Shown: positions 7,281 through 16,559, numbered from the stretch's first letter. The stretch is DNA of 61,365 bases from Candidatus Eiseniibacteriota bacterium (GCA_025351485.1 JANXVU010000033.1:1-61365), one strand, 5' to 3'. Made by a program: numbers and translations. The notes: a model not told the origin generated them from the letters alone.

Positions 7281-9193
7281 TCTCATCCGGCCTGCTGCTC
7301 CTTGCGGCGGCTCCGGCGCTCTCCGTTCCGAACCCCGCCGACCTGAAGGCCATCGCCGAAGTCGAAGACCGGCGCGCGCCCAACGATTCCAGATTCATCA
7401 CATGGCTCAAGTCGCCCGAACCCGCGGTGCGGGCGCGGGCCGCACTGGCCCTGGGGCGAATCGGCGCGCCCGCATCCCTGCCGCTGCTGGAAACGGCGCT
7501 CAAGGATGCCGCTCCGCAAGTTCGCGCCCAGGCCTGTTTCGCCGTGGGACTGGTGGCCGACAGTTCCGCGCTGGATGCTCTTGCGCCAATGATTCACGAC
7601 TCCGATCCCGCCGTTCGCGGCCGTGCCGCGGAAGGCCTTTCGCGCCTAGGCACTCGCCGAGCCGGTCCGGTGCTGGCCGCGGCGCTCCGGGACCCCGCCA
7701 GGGAAGTGGTGTGGGAGGCGCTCACCGGTTTCTGGCGCGTCCAGGATAGTTCCGGCGTGGACAATGCGCTGCCGCTCCTGGCGGATCCCGACCCGCGCAC
7801 TCGCCGTCTGGCGGTGTATTCGCTCGAGCGCAGCCACAGTTTCCGCGCTCCTGCTGCAGTGCGCCCGCTCACGGCGGATTCCGACGCCGGGGTGCGCATG
7901 TGGGCGGTGCGCGCGATTGGGCGGATGAAGGATGTCCTGGGGGAGCCCGAGCTTCTGACCGCGATGAAGGACACCTCGTGGCAGGTGCGCGTGAACGCGC
8001 TGGGCTCGCTGGGGCAGCTGGCGGATTCTTCCAGGGGGCCGGCCGTGATCGAAGCGCTGAAAGATCCCTCGCCCTACGTGCGAAGGGCTGCCGTTGATGC
8101 GCTGGGCGCGATGCGGTTCTTCGGCGCTTCCCCGGCGCTGGCGGCCATGTCCGCCGATTCGGTGGACGCCGTGCGCGCTTCCGCGGGCGCGGCGCTGGTG
8201 CGCGTGACCGGCAAGAGCGGATACGTCGCCGCCCGGAAATTCCTCGGAGACAACTCCGATTACGTAAAGTCCATCACCATGGACGCGCTCGCGGAGGTCA
8301 AGGCCCCCGATGCCTGGACCTATGCCGCCTGGGCCGTGGAAAACGCCGGGCCGCGCCTGCGCAGCTCCTCGCTGGGATACTTCGGCGAGTTGAAGGACGG
8401 CCACGGCATGCCCGCGGTGATCAAAGCGCTGGAGGGCAAGGACGAACTGGTGGCGGGAAACGCCGCCGACGTGATCGGCGACAGCGGCGATACGCTGCGC
8501 GTGGATGAGTTGGTGAACTTCTACGATCGCTGGAACGGAGTCGAGCACGCCGAGGCGAGGCTGTCCGCCGTCAACGCCGTCTCCAAACTATGGCCGAAGC
8601 ATGTCGTGCCGTTCCTGTACCGGGCGCTCAAGGACTCTGACCGCCGCGTGCGCGCTGCTGCTGCCGCCGGTCTCAAGGCCGCAGGGGAACCAGCCGTGCC
8701 CGAAAGCGTCCTGAAGGAACCGCTCGGGGCAACCGCACGTCCGGGCTGGTTCGGAAAGTCTGCCACCGATCTGCCCGAGCGGGCCCGGGTGCGGACCACG
8801 CGTGGCGACATCGCGATCCAGCTGGAGCGCGACCTCTCGCCCAACACCGTGGCCAACTTTGCCGACCTGGCTGCCAAGGGTTACTTCAACGGCATCCACT
8901 GGCACCGGGTGGTCCCGAACTTCGTGGTCCAGGCGGGCGATCCCCACGGGGATGGCCAGGGCGGTCCCGGCTACACCATCCGTTGCGAAATGAACCCGCT
9001 GGGCTACGAGACCGGCCGCGTGGGCATGGCGCTCTCCGGAAAGGACACCGGGGGCAGCCAGTTCTTCATCACGCAATCGCCGCAGCCGCACCTGAACGGG
9101 CGTTACACGATTTTTGGACGGGTCCTGACAGGCATGGACGTGGTGGACCGCCTGGATGTGGACGACCGCATCCTGGGCGTCGAGCTCTACTAG
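7262..9193 (+). CDS. Secreted HEAT-repeat / cyclophilin-type PPIase fusion
   Basis: A 643-residue exported protein. ATG 7262 is preferred over an upstream TTG at 7226 because it begins a clean signal peptide (MRKLMLISSGLLLLAAAPALS). Residues ~25-490 are a continuous array of HEAT-like repeats of about 31 residues (pattern VRARAALALGRIG ... PLLETALKDAAPQVRAQACFAVG). Residues ~508-643 form a compact cyclophilin domain. It has the catalytic signature HWHRVVPNFVVQAGDP (active-site Arg and Gln) and SGKDTGGSQFFIT, so the isomerase is predicted active. HEAT arrays bind proteins, so the fusion probably recruits clients to the isomerase in the periplasm. The gene overlaps parE by 19 bases on the same strand. 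Confidence 0.88.
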   Translation: MRKLMLISSGLLLLAAAPALSVPNPADLKAIAEVEDRRAPNDSRFITWLKSPEPAVRARAALALGRIGAPASLPLLETALKDAAPQVRAQACFAVGLVADSSALDALAPMIHDSDPAVRGRAAEGLSRLGTRRAGPVLAAALRDPAREVVWEALTGFWRVQDSSGVDNALPLLADPDPRTRRLAVYSLERSHSFRAPAAVRPLTADSDAGVRMWAVRAIGRMKDVLGEPELLTAMKDTSWQVRVNALGSLGQLADSSRGPAVIEALKDPSPYVRRAAVDALGAMRFFGASPALAAMSADSVDAVRASAGAALVRVTGKSGYVAARKFLGDNSDYVKSITMDALAEVKAPDAWTYAAWAVENAGPRLRSSSLGYFGELKDGHGMPAVIKALEGKDELVAGNAADVIGDSGDTLRVDELVNFYDRWNGVEHAEARLSAVNAVSKLWPKHVVPFLYRALKDSDRRVRAAAAAGLKAAGEPAVPESVLKEPLGATARPGWFGKSATDLPERARVRTTRGDIAIQLERDLSPNTVANFADLAAKGYFNGIHWHRVVPNFVVQAGDPHGDGQGGPGYTIRCEMNPLGYETGRVGMALSGKDTGGSQFFITQSPQPHLNGRYTIFGRVLTGMDVVDRLDVDDRILGVELY

Positions 9194-9194
9194 C

Positions 9195-9401
9195 GTGAAG
9201 AACGAGCGGCCAGCCGCGCCGCGGGGCACGGGGTTGTGCGCGCTGTGCCGCCACTTGAGGATCGTCGATAGCGGCAAGGGATCGCGCTTCGTGCTGTGCG
9301 AACGTTCCAGGACCGATGAAGAATTCCCGCGCTATCCGCACCTGCCGGTGTTCCAGTGCACGGGTTTCGAAGCGCTGCTTCCGCCCCAGGAGGAACCATG
9401 A
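9195..9401 (+). CDS. Small cysteine-containing protein, conserved-looking, unknown function
   Basis: A 68-residue protein starting at GTG 9195, one base after the stop of the PPIase gene. It overlaps the next gene by four bases (ATGA). It has CALCRH (two Cys), a later LCERS, and a C-terminal VFQCTGFE, with the PRYPHLPV stretch between. The four cysteines suggest a small metal-binding (zinc-ribbon-like) protein. Similar little proteins with CALCRH, LCE and PKYPPLPV motifs occur in other bacteria as hypothetical proteins (recollection, not a search). Tight packing between two genes supports it as real. Confidence 0.55.
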   Translation: MKNERPAAPRGTGLCALCRHLRIVDSGKGSRFVLCERSRTDEEFPRYPHLPVFQCTGFEALLPPQEEP

Positions 9402-9859
9402 GCCGGGTCACCGTTCGACCCGCGAAGAAGTCCGATGGCCCGGTCGTGCTCTCCCTGGTGGACGCGCTGGCGGACTACGAAAAGCTCGCCCGCCCCTCCA
9501 GGGCCGCCAAAGCCCGGCTGCTCAAGGACGCCTTCGGGGCCCGCAAGCGCATCGACATTCTGCTGGCCGAGTTCGGGGGCGAGGCGGTAGGCTACGCCAT
9601 CATCCTGGAGACCTACTCCAGCTTCCTGGCGCTTCCGACGCTGTACCTGGAAGACCTGTTCGTGCGCCCCGAGAGCCGCAAGATGGGCGCGGGATTGAAG
9701 CTCTTCCAGCGCTGCCTCAAGGACGCCCGCCGCCGAGGGTGCGGACGAATGGATTGGACCGTGTTGGATTGGAACAAGTTGGCCATCGGGTTCTATAAGA
9801 AGCTCGGGGCGGAGCATTTGAAACCGTGGCACCTGTATCGCATCCAAATACGCAAGTGA
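9398..9859 (+). CDS. GNAT-family N-acetyltransferase (SSAT/thialysine-acetyltransferase-like)
   Basis: A 153-residue acetyl-CoA-dependent acetyltransferase. ATG 9398 has AGGAGG upstream. The GNAT core is clear: [21 protein letters not shown] contains the acetyl-CoA binding R-x-x-G-x-G/A loop (RKMGAG), and [17 protein letters not shown] is the C-terminal motif B. The LEDLFVRPE form and the N-terminal [12 protein letters not shown] resemble the diamine/thialysine acetyltransferase branch, so a small amine is the likely acceptor. This is not certain from sequence. It overlaps the upstream small Cys gene. Confidence 0.85.
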   Translation: MSRVTVRPAKKSDGPVVLSLVDALADYEKLARPSRAAKARLLKDAFGARKRIDILLAEFGGEAVGYAIILETYSSFLALPTLYLEDLFVRPESRKMGAGLKLFQRCLKDARRRGCGRMDWTVLDWNKLAIGFYKKLGAEHLKPWHLYRIQIRK

Positions 9860-9896
9860 TCCTTCCCGTTCGCCCATCCAACTGCCGATAGAAAAG

Positions 9897-12479
9897 ATGA
9901 ATATGGACCAGTACACCGTCAAAGCCCAGGAAGCGCTGGCTGAAGCGCAGCGCACCGCCGTGAGCAACGGGCATCCGGAAGTGGAGCCCGCGCACGTCCT
10001 TCACGCGCTCCTCGAACAGGAGGGCGGGGTCGTGCCGTCGGTGCTGGACAAGCTGGGGGCCAGCGCCGCGGGGATCTCCGCCGAAGTGCAGTCCTCGCTG
10101 CTCGACAGGCTCCCCAAGGTTTCCGGCGGCGCCGAGCCGCGGATCTCGCCGCGCCTTCGAAAGACCCTGCAGGACGCCGAGGCCCAGAAGGCCGCCCTCA
10201 AGGACGAGTACATCAGTTCCGAGCACCTGTTCCTGGCGTTGCTCCAGGATGCAGGTCCCACGGGCAAGCTGCTCAAGTCGCGCGGCGTCACGCTCGGGGG
10301 CGCGCTGGAAGCGCTCCGCACCGTGCGCGGAAGCGCGCGGGCCGACGATCCCAACGCCGAAGAGGGCTACCAGAGCCTGGCCAAGTACACCCGGGACCTG
10401 ACCAAGCTGGTCCGGCAGGGCAAGCTGGATCCGGTCATAGGGCGCGACGATGAAATCCGCCGCGTGATCCAGGTGCTGGCGCGGCGCACCAAGAACAACC
10501 CCGTGTTGATCGGCGAGCCCGGCGTGGGCAAGACCGCCATCGTGGAAGGCCTGGCCCAGCGCATCGTGCGCGGCGACGTGCCCGAGAGCCTCAAGGACAA
10601 GCGCGTCCTGACGCTGGACCTGGGCGCGCTCATCGCCGGGGCCAAGTACCGCGGCGAGTTCGAGGACCGGCTCAAGGCGGTGCTGCGCGAGGTGGGGGAA
10701 GCCGCCGGCAAGATCGTGCTGTTCATCGACGAGCTGCACACGCTGGTGGGCGCGGGGGCGGCCGAGGGCTCCATGGATGCCTCCAACCTGCTCAAACCCG
10801 CGCTGGCGCGCGGCGAACTGCACTGCGTGGGCGCCACCACCCTGACCGAATACCGCAAGTACATCGAAAAGGACGCCGCCCTGGAACGCCGCTTCCAGCC
10901 GGTGATGGTGCTGGAGCCGAGCGTGGAGGACGCCATCGCCATCCTGCGCGGGCTCAAGGAGCGCTACGAGGTGCACCACGGGATCCGGATCAAGGACTCC
11001 GCGCTGGTCGCGGCCGCCGTGCTTTCCAGCCGCTATATCGCCGACCGCTTCCTGCCCGACAAGGCCATCGACCTGGTGGACGAGGCCGCTTCCCGCCTGC
11101 GCATGGAAATCGACAGCCGCCCGGTGGAGATCGACACCCTGGAACGGCGCCTGGCGCAGATCTCCGTGGAGCGCGAGATGCTGCGCAAGGAGACCGACAC
11201 CGGATCGCGCGACCGCCTGAAAAAGATCGAAGCCGAAATGGAAGACATCCGCAGCGAGCTCTCGGTCTTGACCGCGCACTGGGAAAAGGAAAAGAGCGCC
11301 CTGCAGCGGATCCGCTCCCTCAAGGAGCAGACCGAACAAGTCCGCCTGCAGTCCGAGGAAGCCGAGCGGGGCGGCGACTACAACCGCGCCGCCGAGCTCA
11401 AGTACGGCCGGCTCAACGAGCTGGCCAAGCAGCTCGAGGCGGAGAATGAATCGCTGGCCGCCCTGCAAAAGGACCGCCGGATGCTCAAGGAAGAGGTGGA
11501 CGAGGAAGACGTGGCCGAGGTGGTGGCCAAGTGGACCGGCGTTCCCGTGAGCCGCCTGGTGGAGAGCGAAGTGGCCAAGCTGGTTAAGATGGAAGAGCGC
11601 CTGGCCCGGCGCGTGGTGGGGCAGCGGGATGCCGTTCGGGCCGTGTCGGAGGCCGTCCGCCGCGCCCGCGCGGGCCTTCAGGACGCCAACCGGCCGCTGG
11701 CCTCGTTCCTGTTCCTGGGCCCGACCGGCGTGGGTAAGACCGAGCTCGCGCGGGCCCTGGCCGAGTTCCTGTTCGATGACGAGAAGGCCATGGTGCGCCT
11801 GGACATGTCCGAGTACATGGAAAAGCACGCCGTAGCGCGCCTCATGGGCGCCCCGCCGGGCTACGTGGGCTACAAAGAAGGCGGCGCGCTCACCGAGGCT
11901 GTCCGCCGGCGCCCCTATTCGGTGGTGCTGTTCGACGAAGTGGAAAAAGCCCACCCCGACGTGATGAACGCGCTGCTCCAAGTATTGGACGACGGCCGCA
12001 TGACCGACGGCCAGGGCCGCACCGTGGATTTCAAGAACACCCTGATCATCATGACCTCGAACCTGGGCTCAACCGAGATGAGCGAGTACTCCCGCGACCA
12101 GCACGAAGAGCGCCAGAAGCACATGATGGATCTCCTGAGGGCCCACTTCCGCCCGGAGTTCCTGAACCGATTGGACGAAATCGTGATCTTCGATTCCCTG
12201 AACAGTGAAGAGTTGAGGGAAATCGTAGAGATCCAGCTCGGAAGGCTGAAGGTGCCGATGGAAGCCAGGGGCCTGAAGCTGTCCTGGACGAAGGAAGCCG
12301 CGGATCTGCTGGCGAAGGAAGGTTTCGACGAGAACTTCGGAGCCAGGCCCCTGAAGCGCGAGATCCAGCGAACGGTGCAGAATCCGTTGGCCATGAAGCT
12401 GCTTGAAGGGGACTTCAAAGAGGGCGATGGAGTGAAGCTGGTGGCAAAGGCGGGGAAGCTGGAGCTGACCAAGGGCTAG
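9897..12479 (+). CDS. clpB: ATP-dependent disaggregase ClpB
   Basis: An 860-residue Hsp100 chaperone that extracts polypeptides from aggregates together with DnaK. The N-domain (residues 1-~150) has the usual start [21 protein letters not shown]1 carries Walker A GEPGVGKT at 206-213. The M-domain coiled coil lies at ~400-520. NBD2 carries GPTGVGKT at 608-615 and [13 protein letters not shown] as Walker B. Length matches E. coli ClpB (857). A second ATG at 9903 is possible, and neither has a strong Shine-Dalgarno. One arm of a long inverted repeat starts 25 bases after the stop. Confidence 0.97.
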   Translation: MNMDQYTVKAQEALAEAQRTAVSNGHPEVEPAHVLHALLEQEGGVVPSVLDKLGASAAGISAEVQSSLLDRLPKVSGGAEPRISPRLRKTLQDAEAQKAALKDEYISSEHLFLALLQDAGPTGKLLKSRGVTLGGALEALRTVRGSARADDPNAEEGYQSLAKYTRDLTKLVRQGKLDPVIGRDDEIRRVIQVLARRTKNNPVLIGEPGVGKTAIVEGLAQRIVRGDVPESLKDKRVLTLDLGALIAGAKYRGEFEDRLKAVLREVGEAAGKIVLFIDELHTLVGAGAAEGSMDASNLLKPALARGELHCVGATTLTEYRKYIEKDAALERRFQPVMVLEPSVEDAIAILRGLKERYEVHHGIRIKDSALVAAAVLSSRYIADRFLPDKAIDLVDEAASRLRMEIDSRPVEIDTLERRLAQISVEREMLRKETDTGSRDRLKKIEAEMEDIRSELSVLTAHWEKEKSALQRIRSLKEQTEQVRLQSEEAERGGDYNRAAELKYGRLNELAKQLEAENESLAALQKDRRMLKEEVDEEDVAEVVAKWTGVPVSRLVESEVAKLVKMEERLARRVVGQRDAVRAVSEAVRRARAGLQDANRPLASFLFLGPTGVGKTELARALAEFLFDDEKAMVRLDMSEYMEKHAVARLMGAPPGYVGYKEGGALTEAVRRRPYSVVLFDEVEKAHPDVMNALLQVLDDGRMTDGQGRTVDFKNTLIIMTSNLGSTEMSEYSRDQHEERQKHMMDLLRAHFRPEFLNRLDEIVIFDSLNSEELREIVEIQLGRLKVPMEARGLKLSWTKEAADLLAKEGFDENFGARPLKREIQRTVQNPLAMKLLEGDFKEGDGVKLVAKAGKLELTKG

Positions 12480-12503
12480 CCGGTCGAGCAGCTGGACAAC
12501 AGT

Positions 12504-12525
12504 AGAGGGCCGCGAAAAAGTTTTC
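12504..12525. repeat. Left arm of split long hairpin element (copy A)
   Basis: These 22 bases (AGAGGGCC ... AGTTTTC) are a perfect inverted repeat of 15058-15079, on the far side of the FG-GAP-like gene. They begin 25 bases after the clpB stop. With 15018-15079 they would rebuild a continuous 25-bp-stem hairpin, so they look like one arm of an interrupted element. Confidence 0.75.
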
Positions 12526-15017
12526 GGAGGCAACGGCACCTTCATCCGGCCGGGAGGTCAATTATAGAATTACCGGGCGGCCCCGGGCAAGAGGAGTTGT
12601 GGGCCACGATGCCGGCGGGACGCCGAGGGCCATGGACATCCCGGTACCCGGGCAGGCGTGCGCCAGCTTGGACCCATTCGATGTGCCGGGCCTATCTCAT
12701 CCACACCAGGCGCTGCGTGAGCGGCGCGGCTCCCGTCGTCAGGAGCCGTACGAAGTAGATTCCGCCCGGTACCGTTGCTCCCCGATCATTTCGGCCATCC
12801 CAGCTTGCCTGGGCCTCGCCGGAGGACTGGGCGCCCTGGACCAGGCGCCGCACCAGCCCGCCCTGCATGCTGAAGACCGAGAGCTCCGCCGGCCCGGAGT
12901 GGGCCAGGCTGTAACGCACGACGCTGCTGCCCTGGGCCGGGTTGGGCGCCGCGCGCCCCAGCCACAGGCCGGCGGCCCCACCTGGCGAAACCCCGCCGAC
13001 CTGCTGCGGCGTCAGCAAGTTGAATCCGCTCTCGTTGCCGTGGACGTCCACCGCCGAGAGCCGGTAGAAGTGCCCACCTAGTGTAGCGTCGGCGTAGGAC
13101 GTGTCCGGCAAGGACACAATCAGGTTCGTAGGGCCCGGAACGAAATTGGCTGACGTGCCCCGGTAGAGATTGTAATGGCCCAGATCGGGCTCTACGTTGG
13201 CCTTCCAATGAAGCGTCGTAACGGCGCCGGAATAGTTGCCCAGGAACGGCGAGGGCTTGGCGGGCGGAATGTTGTCCACCGAGTACGCGCTGTCTGAATC
13301 CGAGGGCCAGCGCGCGCCGGTCGAGAGCTGCTTCGCCTCCACCATGAAAATCGTGTAGGGATTGGATCCCGGGACGGAGTCCGCGCTGGTCGGCGCGCTG
13401 TAGCTGTAAGCGGCGTATCCGTCCGCCGGCTGGCTTCCAACGTATTCCCAGTAGTAAGTCTGCCCGCCCTGGGTGGAGGCGCGGAACACGCGACCGGTGC
13501 GCGCTCCCCGGGTGGCCCCCTCGGTCGTCCGGCTCGCGCCCTGGGCCAATGCTGCCAGCGCCAGGGAATTTGGGGCCTGCCGCCAGATCCAGTAGGCGTC
13601 CACCGGGTTCCCGGGCTGAATGTCGACCGGGCTGGCGCTCCAGCGGAGACTTACCTTGCCGCCCTGGTCGTTGGGGATGTCCTTGATGGATGAGATCTTC
13701 GGGGATGCTTCGACAAAGACCCACGCGGCGCCTGCCGCGCTGTTGTCACTATCCCCGCCCACGACGGCGGTGCTGCCATCGGAGGACAATGCAACCGAGG
13801 ATCCCTGTGCCGAGTTGCCTGTCGCGCCCGTTCCAACCAGTTTGTTCCCGCGCTGACTCCACACCCCGGCACTGCGGGTGAACTCCCACACGGCGCCTAC
13901 CCCACTGTTGTCGAGTGTCCCGCCAACCACCGCGCTGTTGCCATCCCCGGACAGGGAAACAGAGAATCCCTGTTGCGCATTGCCGTAGATGCCCCCGACC
14001 GTGCCCGTCCCGACCAGCTTGGCCCCCTGTTGGGTCCAAACGCCACCGCTGCGCGTATACACCCACACGGCGCCCGTCCAATTGTTGTCTTTAGACCCGC
14101 CCACCAAGGCCGTGTTGCCATCCGCGGACAGCGCAACCGAGCTTCCCTGCTGCGCGGTGCCTGTCGCGCCGGTTCCCGCCAGCTTGGCCCCCTGCTGGCT
14201 CCAAACGTTGGCGCTGCGTGTGTAGACCCACACGGCGCCGGCACTTCCATTGTCCGCCGTCCCCCCCACGAGGGCGGTATTCCCGTCCGCGGAAATCGCA
14301 ACGGAATGGGCCTGCTGCGCGCTGCCGATCGCCCCGGTGCCGACCAGTTTCGTGCCCGTCTGGCTCCAAATATTGCCGCTGACGGGACTATAGGTCCGCG
14401 TGAAGATCCACGCGGCGCCCGTGCCCGAATTGTCGTTGGGCCCGCCCACGATGACGGTGTTCCCGTCCGCGGCCGAAGCCACCGAGTAGCCCTGGTTCGA
14501 CTGGAATCCTCCCGTGCCGACCAGCTTGGCGCCATCCTGGGTCCAGACGCCCGCGTTGCGCGTGAACATCCAGACGGCGCCCGCGGATGCATTGTCAAAC
14601 CGCGCCCCCACGACGGCGGAGTTCCCGTCAGCGGAAAGTGCAACGGAAATCCCCTGCTGCCCGACTCCTGCCGCCCCGGTGCCAACCAGCTTGCCGCCCT
14701 GCTGGTTCCATAGGCTGCCGCTGCGCGTGTACACCCACACGGCGCCTGCGGATGCATTGTCATTCGGAGCCCCTACGACGACCGTGTTCCCGTCAGAGGA
14801 AATAGCAACATCACTCCCCTGACCCCCGGCGCCACTTGCTCCTGTGCCCACCAGCTTCGCCCCCTGCTGGAAGTTGGGCGCCGGGCTGGCGCAGGCTTGG
14901 AATGCGTACGAAAGAAGAGCGGCGGCGATCACGAACGGCTTGGCGGACATCGGGAGAGATCCTTTCGGTGAAAGCAATGGGTTCCGCTACACAAAGTTGT
15001 GGACAGTCTCGCTTTTC
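12526..15017. other. Putative inserted cassette carrying one secreted-protein gene
   Basis: This 2,492-base segment separates the left arm of hairpin copy A from its loop and right arm. The five bases TTTTC occur just before it (12521-12525) and as its last five bases (15013-15017), like a target-site duplication or microhomology. It holds the FG-GAP-like gene, 166 bases of non-coding DNA at one end and 67 at the other. No transposase, integrase or terminal inverted repeats of its own are seen. The direction of the event is an inference. Confidence 0.5.
12692..14950 (-). CDS. Secreted seven-repeat FG-GAP-like beta-propeller protein with FlgD-like tail
   Basis: A 752-residue exported protein of unknown partner. 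ATG 14950 is preferred over an upstream TTG at 14977: AAGGAT lies upstream and a signal peptide follows (MSAKPFVIAAALLSYAFQACA). Seven repeats of about 54-60 residues follow. The unit is KLVGTGA-x-G-x-x-QQG-x-SVALSADGNTALVGG-x-x-DN-x-x-x-GAVWVYTRS. That number is enough for one closed seven-bladed propeller. A fibronectin-III-like segment and then a FlgD/Por-tail-like domain (AAPNPAQGSS ... ELSVFSMQGGLVRRL ... VPGGIYFVRLL) complete it. It is probably displayed on the cell surface and binds a ligand. It sits alone between the two parts of a split hairpin. Confidence 0.8.
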   Translation of the reverse strand: MSAKPFVIAAALLSYAFQACASPAPNFQQGAKLVGTGASGAGGQGSDVAISSDGNTVVVGAPNDNASAGAVWVYTRSGSLWNQQGGKLVGTGAAGVGQQGISVALSADGNSAVVGARFDNASAGAVWMFTRNAGVWTQDGAKLVGTGGFQSNQGYSVASAADGNTVIVGGPNDNSGTGAAWIFTRTYSPVSGNIWSQTGTKLVGTGAIGSAQQAHSVAISADGNTALVGGTADNGSAGAVWVYTRSANVWSQQGAKLAGTGATGTAQQGSSVALSADGNTALVGGSKDNNWTGAVWVYTRSGGVWTQQGAKLVGTGTVGGIYGNAQQGFSVSLSGDGNSAVVGGTLDNSGVGAVWEFTRSAGVWSQRGNKLVGTGATGNSAQGSSVALSSDGSTAVVGGDSDNSAAGAAWVFVEASPKISSIKDIPNDQGGKVSLRWSASPVDIQPGNPVDAYWIWRQAPNSLALAALAQGASRTTEGATRGARTGRVFRASTQGGQTYYWEYVGSQPADGYAAYSYSAPTSADSVPGSNPYTIFMVEAKQLSTGARWPSDSDSAYSVDNIPPAKPSPFLGNYSGAVTTLHWKANVEPDLGHYNLYRGTSANFVPGPTNLIVSLPDTSYADATLGGHFYRLSAVDVHGNESGFNLLTPQQVGGVSPGGAAGLWLGRAAPNPAQGSSVVRYSLAHSGPAELSVFSMQGGLVRRLVQGAQSSGEAQASWDGRNDRGATVPGGIYFVRLLTTGAAPLTQRLVWMR

Positions 15018-15079
15018 CCCTGGGCTCAGGGCTCGTTTCGCTCGCATTCGCCCCGGGGAAAACTTTTTCGCGGCCCTCT
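15013..15079. repeat. Loop and right arm of hairpin element copy A
   Basis: TTTTCCCC (15013-15020) pairs locally with GGGGAAAA (15055-15062). Between them lies GGGCTCAGGGCTCG (15022-15035), seven variable bases, and CGCATTCGCCCC (15043-15054), shared with copy B at 23014-23046. The right arm continues to 15079 and is the exact inverse of 12504-12525. It ends eight bases from the stop codon of the GGDEF gene, so it may also act as that gene's terminator. Confidence 0.75.
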
Positions 15080-15087
15080 CGCGTCGG

Positions 15088-16401
15088 TTAGCCCCGCGCC
15101 GTCTCGCCCCAGAACAATACTCTGTTCTTCCCGGTCGCTTTTGCCTGCAGCACGGATGTGTTCGCCTTGCTCCACAACTCGGCTTCACCCTGAGCGTCCT
15201 CTGGGAACAGCGCTACTCCTACCGAGATCGTCACGCTCACTTGCTGCTTTGTGCGATCCAGCCCAGTTACTTCGAACCTCGCATTTCCAACTGCCTGCCG
15301 CACGCGTTCTGCGATCGTCCTTGCATCATCCCTTCCAACCGGCGCGGTCAAGATGATCACGAACTCTTCTCCACCATACCGCGCCACCGAGTCAAAGGGG
15401 CGGACCGTCTTCTGTAAGATCGCCGCCACGCCGCGGAGCACTGCATCTCCGCCGGCGTAGCCGTACTTGGTGTTGAAGCTCTTGAAGTTGTCCACGTCGC
15501 ACAGGAGGAGCGCCATGGGTTCGCGGTCGCGCTGGGCCCTGGCGAGTTCGCGGCGCATCTGCATTTCGTAGTAGGCGCGGTTGTAGAGGCCGGTCAGGGC
15601 GTCCAGGAACACGAACCGCTGCAACGTGAGGAGTTGCTGCAGGAGCAGCGTGATCTCGTCGGCCACCACCTGGAGCAGGTTGAGTCGTGGTTCGGTGAAG
15701 TGCCGCGGCTCTGCGCTCCACGCCTCCAGCACGGCGGACCACTCGTCGCCCGGCTGCCCGATCCGCGCCGCGGCCAGCGAGCGCATGGCTCCGTGCGCGG
15801 TGGGACCGGTGCCCGGGCGAAGGTCGTTCCAGGCCACGATGCGGCCCAGCCGGTAGACTTCTTCCATTTCGGTCGCATCGCTCGGCCGGTGCATCCACGA
15901 CGGATCCCAATCCTGCCCCGGGCTCCACTCGGGCAGTTGCACCCATCGCAGCTCGTCCGCCGGAAGGATTCGCTCGGCGTGGGAAAGCAGGATGCGGACC
16001 AGCTCCTTGGGACTCCGGAGCGCGGAGCGGTCGCCGGTCAGGAGCTCCTCGTGAAGCCGGAGCAGGGCGTGCAGGGATTCGCTCGGAGCGTTCTCGCGCC
16101 ACGCCTGCCCCGGTTCGATTCGTCGCGGGCCGGCGGGGCGGGGAGCGCTTCCCACGACCACCAGGGAGGCCCCGCCAGGCAGGTGGTAGCGCACCTGGCC
16201 CGGGGGCAGGCGGTCGGAGTCGGCCCTGAGGTCTCCGCTGCGGGAGAGGTCCTGGAGGGCATTCAAGGCCGCGCGCTCCAGCAGGGCCGTGTCACCGGCC
16301 TGCAGGGCGCGTTGGATCTCGAGCCGCCTTTGATCCGTAAGTCTTTCCCGTGGAAGGAGTTCGGAGACAAGGCGATGAAAAGTAATGGGCTGTCGTGGCA
16401 T
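15088..16401 (-). CDS. GGDEF diguanylate cyclase with variable N-terminal sensor region
   Basis: A 437-residue cytoplasmic protein predicted to make c-di-GMP from two GTP. The C-terminal GGDEF domain (~residues 265-430) starts at FLDALTGLYNRAYYE, contains the metal-binding LLLCDVDNFKSFN, and has an intact active site RYGGEEF. The product-inhibition I-site is present: RPFD, five residues before GGEEF. Residues 1-~260 have no recognisable signal or membrane segment; the part from ~110 to 255 could be a divergent GAF-like input domain. It is read from its own minus-strand promoter and is convergent with clpB in the arrangement before the cassette. Confidence 0.9.
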   Translation of the reverse strand: MPRQPITFHRLVSELLPRERLTDQRRLEIQRALQAGDTALLERAALNALQDLSRSGDLRADSDRLPPGQVRYHLPGGASLVVVGSAPRPAGPRRIEPGQAWRENAPSESLHALLRLHEELLTGDRSALRSPKELVRILLSHAERILPADELRWVQLPEWSPGQDWDPSWMHRPSDATEMEEVYRLGRIVAWNDLRPGTGPTAHGAMRSLAAARIGQPGDEWSAVLEAWSAEPRHFTEPRLNLLQVVADEITLLLQQLLTLQRFVFLDALTGLYNRAYYEMQMRRELARAQRDREPMALLLCDVDNFKSFNTKYGYAGGDAVLRGVAAILQKTVRPFDSVARYGGEEFVIILTAPVGRDDARTIAERVRQAVGNARFEVTGLDRTKQQVSVTISVGVALFPEDAQGEAELWSKANTSVLQAKATGKNRVLFWGETARG

Positions 16402-16451
16402 GGCTCAGGTGGGTTTCCTTCAGACAGGGATGAAGCTCACCTCACCCGAGG

Positions 16452-16480
16452 ATGATACCACGGGAAACGCTGGGAGTCAT
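16452..16480 (-). promoter_or_regulatory. Promoter of the GGDEF gene
   Basis: On the minus strand ATGACT (16475-16480), a 17-base spacer ending in TGG, and TATCAT (16452-16457) form an extended -10 promoter. It lies about 50 bases upstream of the ATG at 16401. Confidence 0.55.
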
Positions 16481-16504
16481 TAAGTTTACAGTATATGGAC
16501 AAGC

Positions 16505-16537
16505 GAAAAAGAAGAGGGCGGGCCAGGTGGCCCGCCC
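16505..16537 (-). terminator. Rho-independent terminator of the lipoprotein gene
   Basis: A perfect 9-bp stem (GGGCGGGCC / GGCCCGCCC) with a four-base loop at 16516-16537 is followed on the minus strand by TCTTCTTTTT. It starts 22 bases after the stop of the lipoprotein gene. Confidence 0.88.
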
Positions 16538-16559
16538 CGTGAAGTCTCAGCCATCCCGC

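Noticed and set aside
13690-14880. Periodic repeats as a CRISPR array
   Set aside because: The period is about 160-180 bases, the repeats are coding (protein blades) and there are no short identical repeats with unique spacers or cas genes.
12526-15017. A classical insertion sequence
   Set aside because: No transposase frame, no terminal inverted repeats of its own and only a five-base direct repeat. The term cassette is used instead.
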